Part shown: piece by piece, positions 26,501 through 38,500 of the stretch
Position numbering within the stretch: position 1 is the first letter of the stretch
Layout: every line of letters begins with the position of its first letter
NCBI GenBank assembly: GCA_029215795.1
Contig: JARDYH010000002.1
Coordinates: 66,007,001 to 66,071,000 of the forward strand
Length of the DNA: 64,000 nt
Direction: 5' to 3'
Source of the DNA: Anniella stebbinsi
Taxonomy: Eukaryota; Chordata; Lepidosauria; Squamata; Anniellidae
Notes under the pieces: generated by a model
Databases searched by the model: none
The model's input: only the letters and a program-made list of their open reading frames with translations
What the model was told of the DNA's origin: nothing
Program-made: the position numbers and the translations under genes

Positions 26501-29500
26501 ATGGCAAAGAACAGTATCCAGTGGTAGTCTAACTTCAGTCCCATTCATTTCAATGGGTCTGTTCTACGTAGGGCTAACATTTGATGCAACCCAATGAGCA
26601 TGAGCAGCAATGGAAGAGGAGCATTTCTCCCTTCCTGTTTCCTCCTGCCCATCACCATTGCTTCCTTTACCCCTGCACATTGTTCTTAATCTACAGGTGA
26701 GCCTTTTAAAGTTTGCATAAACTAAAATGAGCATGAAGTCGAGCTGGTGCTTTAATTTCATTCAACACCTTGTAACTGGTGAAGATTAATGCATATATCT
26801 CTTGCTAATTCTTTCCAATTACTTAGTTCATATAAATTCCCAAGCCTGGTTAATTATGCCGAAGTCAAGAGGTAATTTTTAACAGTATTTCCACAACAGG
26901 GGAATTTTCACCGCATAACCTTGCCCTCTAGTAGAAACTCTCAGCAGATTAGGCTCTCTGACTCGAGCCCATTCATTTTCAGCTCGAGCCTAATTGCTGC
27001 CGACTGGCTGCCACAGGTACCTGGCTATTGTACACATAAAGAATGCAGGTCCTTCCGAGAACAAATAAGGAAAGATTAATTGTTCGTTTTGTTTCATCCC
27101 AAGAGAAATGTGGGCCCTTAATCAAGAAAAATAATTTCTCCTGTTGATTTGGCTTATTTGGAGGGACGCATAATTGTGGGAAAGCAACGTGGCGGACATG
27201 CATTTTGTCAGAAATGTAGCCATTTGCTTTGCACGGGGAAGGCAATGATAAAATGAAATAAATATAAGGCAATGCTGGAATTGATGGGGATGGCTCACAT
27301 TTCTCATGGTAAGTAATTTGGCTGTTGGGCTTTTATTTGAACCAATATTGGTAGGTAGTATTGTCATTTGTTTTGTCTGCTTCTTTGGAAATCTAATCAA
27401 GGAGACAATAGTAGGGGGGGGAACATTTCTCCAAATTGTCCTTAATTGCTAGAACACAAAGTGAGCTAAACACTCTGGTGTTTCCAATTAAAGAATCTGT
27501 TTCAAGCAAGCACCATTAAATCTATCTTTCCCTGTCTGATAAATAAGCTATCAAAGACTGGAACAGATTAATTGAGAGCAATTAATTCAAGGCTTAGTAT
27601 AAAAGTCAGACAAAGCCAATGCTGTCAATGACTACAAATCTGACGTAAAATAAATTATTTCGTGGATTAGAAACATTTTAGCCCTTGCCATCTCATTATC
27701 CTAGTCAGCAAAACACTCAGGAGAACTGGGTTCAATTTTCCGCCAGGCCAAGCTACGTTCTGTGTGACTTTGGGCAAATCTCTTTGTAGAAGTCTTCGGT
27801 GACAGCGCACCAGCAGGGAGCATTGCAGCTTTTATCTGTGTCCTTTGATAATATAAAAGAAGAGTCCTCCTTACCTTATGTTACTGAGGTGGCAGAAATT
27901 AAGTATGAAGACAATCAACTGGAAAGAGTACCTCAGTCTCAAGAAATCACTTTGTGTAATTTCTCCCCTTAGTCTTAATTGAAAGACATTTATCTTCCCT
28001 AGGGAGCTGTACTTATTTCTGAATATTTTTATGTAGAGAAACAGTGTATACTTCTATATGGAAATTCAGTCTGGAACCCATATACTAGATATTCCGTTGC
28101 AGGGTGTTCTATAGATGGCTTCAGTTAGACAAACCCATGGAAGATAGGTCAATCAATTGCTATTCTCCTGATACCCAAGTAGCATTTGCGGCTGGGAGGG
28201 GGAATAACTGGGATTGTCTTGTCCCCTTCATTGTCCAGCCTGTGAGAATCCAGACACATCTGACTGACTGCTGTTGAAAATAAAATACTGGCCTAAAGGG
28301 GGCTTCATTCTGGGTCCTTATGAAAGCAGGCGTAGGGTGACCATGTGGAAAAGAGGACAATGCCCCTGTATCTTTAACAGTTGTATATAAAAGGGAATTT
28401 CAGCAGGTGTCATTTGTATGCATGCAGCACCTGGTGAAATTCCCTCTTCATCACAACAGTTAAAGCTGCAGGAGTCCTGCCCTCTTTTGTATCTGGTCAA
28501 GAGGGTAGAGCTCCTGCAGCTTTAACTGTTGTGATGAAGGGGGAATTTCACCGGGTGCTGCGTGCATCCAAATGACACCTGCTGAAATTCTCTTTTCTAT
28601 ACAACTGTTAAAGATACAGGAGCCCTGCAATCCTTTTCAGATGGTCACTCTAGGGTGCATTGTCCAAAGGCCCTCAAAAACCAGGACCAGGCCCTCGGTA
28701 TATACTAAGGGGCTGTCAGTAGCCCTGCCCCTGTCCTGTCTCATCACCAAAGAAACAGAGGGGGTATTCACAGTGCAGTGATTACGGTGACCATATGGAA
28801 AGGAGGAGAGGGCTCCTGTAGCTTTAACTGCAGGAGCTATACTAAAGTGACCAGATACAAAAGAGGGCAGGGCTCCTGTAGTTTTAACTGTTGTGATGAA
28901 GAGGGAATTTCACCCTCTGAAGATTTTAAAAACATTTGTTAAAAACAATTCAACATAATAAATAGTCTTTTTTATATATCATCATACTCGTCCTGTTTGA
29001 AATTTTGTAAAGAACATTTGAACATGTTCAACTGTAAAAATCACAGTTGAACATGTTCAAAATGATCTGTACATCAGATCGAGAGATATTTAGGGTGGAT
29101 ACTTTTGAAATGAAAGCCCTGTATGATAAACTATAAAATCATACAATCCTGAGAAAGTGAATGTATAATGAGGTATCACTCATAATCCCCTAAGCATTGG
29201 GGTAAACCCCATGTTATTCTACATTTTCTTAATCCTCATTAAAAAATTCAACTTTATTATTCTTGAGTATTCTTTTGAAAGTCGTATCGTTTTTGAGTAA
29301 ATCATGGTTAAATGTCACACATAACTAATGTGAGCATTGATTTTATACATCCAAATGAAATTATCTCAAAAACTAATGGAGTTAACAAAAAATGTGTAAT
29401 TACAAAAAGTATTTGTCATTAAATTTGAAACATTTCAGAAAAAAAATCATCTCAGTAGAATAAACGGGTGAGAAGTTATGCATATTTAAATGTGGCAATT

Positions 29501-32500
29501 ACATAATAGCGCAGCAGTCATATTGATGATGTCATCACGCAGCCCCCCACCACTGGAATTTTGTAAGACTCACTTTTCTGAGACACTTATGTCATATATA
29601 AACAAAAAATATTCACAAAGCTTTTGCACTGTTCAGGTAAATTAATCCTGGTTTGGCTCTGGGACTATATTGTCACTCTACACCCAGAATGAAGCCCCCT
29701 TTAGTCCAGTATTATATATTATTATTATATTAATGTAAAGCCCGTGTCACCACAGGCGCTAGTAGTTTGAGAATGATTGGATGAAGATATGTTTGGCCAT
29801 TTCCCTTGCGACTGGAACAGCTTCACATGGGATCCACTGATTTATTATTTTTTAAAAAATAAATGGACTTATTAAACTTAAAAGATTTTTTTTTAAAAAA
29901 TCTACTGTATTACTTCTGGGAAGATAATCTTAGGGGTAAATGTGAAGCCATTTTTATGTTGTCCTTGGCATTTAGTGTTAATAGCTTGGACTTTGATGTC
30001 GGAGAGATGACAAACTCACAAGAAAACAACATATAACTGTCTGTGACTGAAAACAGTAGCTGATAAAGACCAATTTTCCTATGGAACAACTTTACATGGG
30101 ATGTTGCAAAGAATTTCCAAGAACATATTCATCAATACAACAATTCATTGGCTGTTGCATTATCGTAAGCCACTCTGAGAGACCCCCTTCCTGGAGGTGG
30201 ACCCTACACCTTCAGCTTCCAATGGGTCTGCCTACAGACATATCGGACTACTGACACCAGAGCTGGGACCCATCCCGCAGTACTGTCAGCTTCATGTAAC
30301 TGACACCAAAGAGGCAGTAGCTCATAGGATGAATCACCCAGCAAACAGTTGAGTGCTTACCAGATCTGATGGCTGAGCTTGACGTCCTCATTCGTATGTA
30401 TAATCCATACTCGAAGCTTTTTAAAAAGATCTTGACAGATCTTTAAACAGATCTGACAAATGATGTCTGATCAGTGCTGTTTGGTGTGGTCTTTTAAAAA
30501 GATAATTTTGCATTTCTTTAAATTTCAGGTTGAAAGCACATGATGTCAGATCAGGCGTTATTTGGAGCAGAGGAAATAAACTGGCATTGAACCGTAGAGC
30601 AATAGGAGTCTATTTGGCGTGCAGCAAATAAACATACTGTTTTGCCATTAAAGCTTGAGCTTTTAACTTTTTTAGAGTTTCAATATTTTCTACACGTCTA
30701 CAGTGCTCAAGCTTCATTTTTAAAAAGAATGAGCAAAATCGGTCTGGTAGATCTCTAGTAATACACGTTAAACTAACATATTCTTATACAGATGTGTGTG
30801 CGTGATATTTGTTCCAGCAATATCCCATGCAACATGAATACCAAGGGATTTTCTAGGGAATCCTGTCATGCTATTGGCATTGTGCTAGAGGAACCTTACG
30901 TTAGTGCGATGTAATTTATGTTACTGCTTGTGTTGCATTGGAAACTGCTCAAGTTTTCCACTTTTAATCTGTTATCTGTGTTTAGACAGAAACAGGTTAC
31001 TTCAATTTAAAAGAAATTATTCCATCAATTTTATGGAACAAGTAATATACAGTATACTTTGGGTTTTCTTTTGAGGGGGAGAAAAGTCATGCAGCTGTGT
31101 AATAAGGATTGGAATGATGTCAGAATATATCTCTACTATGTGGTTGTCAGGCCAATTCTATTTGTTATCGGCACAGAAAGGGTTAGTAAGTGTTGAATGG
31201 CTGCCTGACGTTGGCCTTTTAAATTGGCAATTTCATTTTTCCTGCCTTTATTAAGAAATCGCTCACACGTGAGTTTGGGAGGGACAAGTGTCAGAGAACA
31301 GGAGCTACAATGAAGTACCTTTGATTGAGCAAGGATTACGTTGCTCAGTTCATTCTATAAAAACGTGTCAGCTTGCCACCCAAATAAATGCCTAGAGCAC
31401 ATAAAACATGGAGCCAAGTGACCCCTGGAAGAAAAATCAATTGCAATTCATATTTCATATGCCTATAATTGCTGGCGAAAGCAGAGCAGCAGTTCTTTAT
31501 AGAGAAGCCTTCTCTATTATTAGTTGCTTCCTGTTTGAGGGGGGAGATTTTTTGTGTTTGTTCTTTGTGGGCTTTTAAGTGGTCATTCCTTTCATATGGA
31601 CTAAATTACTCCAGAACTGTAATAACAGAAGTCAAGTTTTCTTATTATTGCACACTGTTCTGTGTTTGAGCTGGTGCACTGAACTATAGAGAAAAAAATC
31701 ATACACAGCTGTTCTGCTTGAGATTTCTGCAGCTTTTGTACACCAACAAAAAGTCCCTTGTACTCAAGGTTCTATCATCTGTGAAGTTATCAATTTGCTA
31801 GCATTTTAACCCTCAAACAGAGTCTTTTTTGTTGTCTCTTTTCTTCAAGCAGGCAAAGAATCCTGCATCTTTAAAAGCAGAATTCTGAAAGTCTCTTCTT
31901 TATTTCCCCCCTCCCCCCAACACTTCTTTATTTCAGTCTGATTTTCTTTTTTCAAAGCTGCTGTAGGATTCCTATCCCACTGTGGACTGAGATGTCATAT
32001 GGATAGAGAAAATGCCGCTCACTTTATGGATTACTGTTAGGTCAACAAAACTTTGGCAGCATTGATTAACTTGACAGTGAGTACAGCAGTACATTTATCA
32101 CTTATGGCTGTGCTGTAGAAAATCTAATAAGAGGCAAACAATTCCCTTTAGAGTAGTAACAGGTTCACTGTGGCTAACGGTGCATGCACTGGAAATTTCT
32201 GCCTTTAAATTATACTCTTGCTGCTAGTTGGGTCATTGACTCAAAGCTACTGCACTTCCCGTGACCATGTTCTATATTATTTATTTGATCAAAACTGTGT
32301 GGTTTATAGAGCTATGGCTAAACGGAAGCTTGCACCTGAGTCCATTTAAAAAGAGATGGTCTATAGCTAAAAAGCATTAGACTAAGGCCCATGCCTTGTG
32401 CAATTAAATCAAAGCTGGCTGCCGTAATCTGTGAAGCTTGAGCTGTTTGCAAATGATTACAAAAGACATTTACAGAAGATGATTAATCAACATTTGCTGC

Positions 32501-35500
32501 AAAAATGTATTATAGATTTCAAGAAGTATAGGTTTCCTAGTTTCATCAGTAGATGATGAAAGGCCAAGCTGTGGTGTATGGGTGAAAGCATAATTGAAAG
32601 CATCATTTGGGGAGTAAACAAAATTGTGGAATGTGCATTGCACCAAAAAGGGAACAGCAGTACACTTGACTCTGTATGCCTAGAGATGGTAAAACAAGTT
32701 AACCTACCCTCCTAAGTTAACTTTTATATTGCTGCAACCATAGAATGCAATTCCCAAGCAACCCATACAACTTCCATAAATTTTAGTAGGGTTTCTATTG
32801 GAGCATCACTTGTACCTTTACCATTCTGAAAAGCAATTAATTTTATTCAGTTTCCTTTGAAAAGTTTGCTGTAACTAGAATTGGACATAATATTTACACA
32901 TTGTAAGTAAAAACACAAATTCCGGTAAGTGCTTCCATTGTAAAGGTCCCAGTCTGATAAAACCCTTAAAAAAATTAACTAGCTATTTTTAAATAAAAAA
33001 ATAATTACTGGTAAAAGGCTAAGGAGTCTTTTATTTATTGTCTCTAGATATTTAAGTTGATTATGTTTTCCAGTATTCTTTTCTAAATGTTTAAACATGT
33101 TACAAGGCCAAAGAAAGAAGTATTGGAAATCCAATAAATTTAATATTTATCTTCCAGTACCTTGTGGAACATTTCTTATCTCTGGATGAAGCCCTAAACT
33201 CACTTTGCTGTAATTAAATGGTGTTGAAATCAATGGGCTGTACTTCTCAAGCATCTGTGCTTGGGTGTTCATGCTTAACTGAATTTAGTTTATCACGATA
33301 ACGTCGTCGATAGAGTGGGGTGCGGCAGAGGAGGTTGTTTTGAAAATAGAACTTCTGACATGTTTTCTTCCAATATATCTATAAAATGATATCATTTTTG
33401 TTGTCGGGCAAGAATTATTTTACTTGAATCAATTGTCAGGAGGCCTAATGTAATAAGGCAGCTTCTGGTCTGGCTAAAATAATAGTTTGTAAAAGAAAAT
33501 CCCATCGCAGTCTGGTTTTAGCAGAAAAACTGGATTCACTGAAAAAAATAATGCAGTGAAAGCCAACATAGAGTTGCATTTGAGCATTGGAGGAAGATGC
33601 AGTGAAATGGGATTGGGGTTCCTAATTCTTATGCCTCTATTTAGCATAAATAAAAACTGTGGCTCTCAAAGCTATCTTGGTTCTAGAAACAGTAACACAT
33701 TATACAAATCCATGGATTTGTATAAAGGAAGTACTCCCACCGCTTGCCTTCTTAAGAGTGGAGACCTGAATATTGATTAGCTATCACACTGGCATCAGAA
33801 CTACTCTTAGGATTCAATTTTTTTGTTGTTTTGCATATTTTATTGATCAAAAGTGGTAAATGAGCATCAAGCGTGCAAGAAGACGATGAATTGTTTACTT
33901 GCATAAAATAACCTTTCAATAAGGGAAGATGCATTGCTCACACTTTTGGTGCCGTTCTGCTGCCCGAAGCAGATGGCATTCAGCTGCTATTGATTTGCTC
34001 CTATAGTTACAGAGCAGCACGTAACTAGGCATGCTCATTTCAGGTGGGTTTTGGAGTGTTGTTGTTCCTTTCCCCCGCCCTGCCCTGCTTTTCCTTTCCC
34101 CCCCCCCCTTTTCATTTTTAGCAAAAGGGGACAAAGACAGTGACCTCATTTCACAAAAGGAAATTTTAAAAACCTCACAAACTAAAATGGTGGAATTAGC
34201 AGGGGGGAATGTATTAAGTGTATAAACAAAGCAGAAGAAATGTCAGTTCTCTTGGAGTAGGAAACCCATGCTAATTGCTAAGTGGTCAGCTGAGAGTGCT
34301 ACATCTATAGTTTTACCAGTAAGCAAATACAGCAAGGTTTTAAAGAAGGAAGAACTTCTTTACAGTGTATACTTTTTTCTCCTCTTTTGACATGTGTATG
34401 TGAGTGTGATTATAATCCTTGCAGATTTGCTAACTGCCTATAGCCCTTGAGAAATGTATGGTAGGGTAGTGTCAGGGCATGACAGACCTTAGACCTATAT
34501 CAGTGTGCTTGTGGACTGTCATTTGATTGATACGCTTGCATGGCATGCAGCATCCTAGTTTTACACAGTCTTCAGCTATGTATTTCAGACACCAGGTTCT
34601 TGGTAAACACCTCATTTTTGCAAGTGTTGTTTAGGCCCATCTAAATATTAACTGCCTTTGTCTTTCTTTAAAGAGCAAGACACCGAAAGCAGTAAATGGG
34701 TAATTCCTCTCATTAGCTTTTTTTTTTTACAATGTTGGTAATACAGACCCTGTTCAGACGACATGCTAAGCCCCAGCGGTTAAGCATTTTGAGCTAAACA
34801 TTATGGCTCAGCATGTTGTCTGAACAGGCCTACAGTTACACATGATTGGGGACATGTAGCCCTCTGGGTTTTGGAGTACAGCTCTCATTATCCCTGATAT
34901 TTGGTAATGATGGCTGGGGTAGATGAGAGTTGGAAGGACCAGAAGTTCTCCAGTCCTTCACCAGCAATTAGCTTGGCAAGCTTTGAACTAGGAAGGGGAG
35001 CTTGCAAGCCAGAGCCAAAGTCCTGGTACCTAACAGGTTTCGGTGTTACATGTGAATCAAGTCATAGACAATGCCCTAGTTCACACATAACAACATCCCA
35101 GAGTATGGGTTGAATATGGGTTGTTGTTGAATCATGGGTTGTTGTCAAATCATAGGTTGTTGTCAAATCATGGGTTGTTGCCATTACATGCAATCTCTGC
35201 ATTGTGGTTTAACTATGGGTTGTTAACCATGAATACCCCAGGTTTGTTGTTGGGTTGTTTCCAGCTAACAACTCATAGTTCAACCATAGTTCAGAGTTCG
35301 CATGGAACGACAATGCATACTCAACCTATACACTAGGTTGTCATTATGTGCTAACCAAAGTGTCTCCTAGTTCTAGATAATTAAACTGATCAGTTTATCA
35401 AGTGTTCTAGTCTAAAACCTGTTTTAGCTCTACTAACAAGGTACAACTGCCCGTTATTTTGTTAAGTGAACATTTACAAATTACTTATATTTACCATTTA

Positions 35501-38500
35501 CTTTCTTCGATTCACAGTTGAAAATTGTCTTATACTATTTCTTGCAGGCCTGTCTTTCACTTTCTGACGATGGGTTCTTTTTTAGCACTTCCTAGTGATA
35601 AATATAGAATACGATTTTGAACTATGCCACCAGATTTTTTTTTATGGTAGTCAGATGAAAGTCCTGTTTGTTGAAGATTCAACCGCATTGCTTTGGATTT
35701 CTGGCAAATGATTTTACCACCTGCAATCTGAAGTGATACATGGTTGCAGGCTAAGCGGTTGTCTGATTACTAAAGAACTGAACTTGGACCACAAGAGATA
35801 AGTAATCTAGTCTGAAGTGGGGGCCTGTTGGTTGCTAGGCAACATTTTAAATCATCAGTATTGCGATGCACAGCACCCATTTCCAGTTAGAGCTATCATG
35901 CAGATAGGTGTGGGATCTACCAGCTGCTGCTGTCACAAAACTACCTAAACCTGCAAACTTGAACAGCTTTGCTGTGGTTTTTCTTTGTCCAAGGAGAGAG
36001 AGAGGGTTCCTCCAAAATAATGCATCATATTCCCTTCCAGCTCAGCTTTCTGATGATACAGAATGGTTCAGGTGGAGAAGGCTTAAGCATTTGGAATGTT
36101 ATACAGGGACTAGAGACATATAGGGATACATATGGAAGCATGTCCAAAAAGGTAAACTGTAGCTGAGTAGGTAGGTCACAGCCAGCTACAATTTCTCTCC
36201 TATGTTCCCAGTCAGCTTTGCCCAACTTTTCTTTCCTGCCCCCTGCTTACTGTAGTATTTTTGTCTTAGGTTTCCTATTCCGTGACTCTTTTTCCATGAC
36301 TTCCTTCCCTCTGCTTCTGCCCCTGCATCTCTACTTTCTTTGAAGAGCTGAAAGGTGGGATATAAATAAAATCCTGTCCTTTTGTTTCCTGGTTCCTCCT
36401 CCTTTTTCTAACCCCCTCTGACCTGGTCCTGCACTATCTTCCCATCCCTTGGCCTCTACCTGCATTTTATAGGCTGTCTGCTTTGTCTAATAACATACCT
36501 CACTTACTAGACATAATAGGCTTATTTTTCAGATGTTTTGCAACTATTCTTTTAAATCTCCCTCATCGTATCAGTGTTGCACAATACATAGTTCCCTTCA
36601 GTGCTACAGAACAGGCTCTGGTTCTGTAGCGGTAGAACTGGAAGTATAGGCTGAAGGTTTGTTGGCAAGTTGCTCACTGACCTGATTTGTCAGTGTTGGG
36701 AGTTGGACTCATGCTACTCAGTGGCTCAATTCGGATGACACGATAGTCAATGGTGGGGTAATAATCAACTTTACAGTTGTTCAACTAGGGGGTACTCCCC
36801 ACACAACATGGTAATAAATAATCAACTATGGTGTGGATGAGGATCAGCACTGAGTTGACTATGGCAGCATTTGGATGACACAATAGTCAAAACAACTGAC
36901 GATTGTTTCCACCACACCAGTTGTTTATTGTGTCGTCTGAATTGAGCCACTGTGTGATTAGGAATGTGATTGGTCTGTTGGCTGGTCATGTCACAAAGAA
37001 TTGAAGCCTGAATATCCATCCTTTCTTTCTGTGGCTTCTTCTCTGTAGTTACTTGAGCAACTACATTTTGAGCATTTTGGAGGATTTTGTGAAGAAGCTA
37101 TTTCTCATGGAGAGACTAAAAGCAGCATATTAACTTTCTCTCCTTATGAACTTTCTGATGGTACTTCTCCCATCCAAGCCACTGAACTTGTTCAGGAGAA
37201 GGCAGAGAAATATGTGCAATTGCTTACATGTATACAAGAAACATTTTATAAGGAGATTTGTGAGAAATGGGTCACTACATTTAACTTACTTTGTTTTCAT
37301 TCTTTAACACCTTTTCTGTTTTACTCACAATAGTTTTCCGTATTTGCCTCATTTAGTCTTAAAATTCACTTTTGATTGTAGAGAATTTTACAAATGTATT
37401 CAGACTCCCTTCTTAAATAGTGAAGTATTCAGGCATAGAGTGTAGTTCCTATTGACCAGCATCTTATACTGTTACTTTTGAAGGAACAAGAATAAAGTAT
37501 CGTGTATTACTGTGCTATGTTGAGGGGGGGGGGGGGGATATGATACAAATTAGCAAGACATGTCTGCTATTCCTTTAAATGCACGCACCTACACACACAA
37601 TGGAAGTTCACATTCTTGGGTTAGAGGAAGAAATTACTCTGGACTTCTTGATTTTTAGTGTACTGTTCTTTTGTTAACTTTTTATATATATCATTGTTAG
37701 AGCCCTTTAAGCGACTGCTGGAGTCAAGGCAAACAGAGGAATATATACTACAAAGTGTTCTATAAAGACTGTGGGTTTAAGTCCCAGTGGAGGCTGACGC
37801 TCCAGCCTACTTACTGTAGCTAGAATGTATTGATTTTTTTCCTCCCCCATTTTTAGCTGCACCACTGAATTAGATATTGTGAAGCATCTTTCCTTGTGAA
37901 GAGAGGAAAAACTGTCATGAACTTTTTCACCCTAACAATAGGGCATTTCAGACTAAAAGATTGCAAAAAGAATTTAAACCTTCAAACACACAGCCTCTTA
38001 GTGCATACCACACTGATTGTTCTGGCCAAAAGATAGTGGTGGATGCTGAAGTACTTAGGTAGGATGATTGGAGGAGGAGAGGAGATGAATTTTTAGAGCT
38101 GTTTTGTGTGTTAAAAAGAAAATCAATCACTGAAAACAATGCAATCCTCCAGTGCGCTCTTGGAAGGTTAGCAAAATGGTCTTGTCCAAGTTTTCAGCGA
38201 GCTGTTCAGTTACTGTTATAATTGGCTGATGAGTAGGTTTGGACCTAACTAGAATGCCAGGGTTCGATTTCATAGTGTCCTCTGTGAAGATGTGTCACCA
38301 TTTATGCTGGCTTTAGTGACAATTTTTTAAAAAGGAAACTCGTGGGAAATCATTATGCTGTTTATATGTCTCCCATCCTGGAGAGCATTATCCTGTGATA
38401 TTTTAGCACTGTTTTCTACTGCATGATGCCATCTAGCTAAGGTTAAGGCAGAACAAGTCCCTCTGCAATTTTGTGACTATATTTTACTCACTGAAATAGA

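Larger units (their letters stand above)
28283..29713. mobile_element. 1.43-kb element with 32-bp terminal inverted repeats, superfamily unknown
   Basis: 28283-28315 and 29682-29713 are inverted copies differing at one position in 32; the shared block includes 'aaagggggcttcattctggg'. The interior right half (28920-29680) is AT-rich single-copy sequence with a perfect 19-bp hairpin (29017-29061). The left half is occupied by nested hAT-like MITEs (28333-28652, 28784-28915). No transposase-like ORF was found, so it is non-autonomous. Target-site duplication is ambiguous (AT-rich on both sides). Confidence 0.6.
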
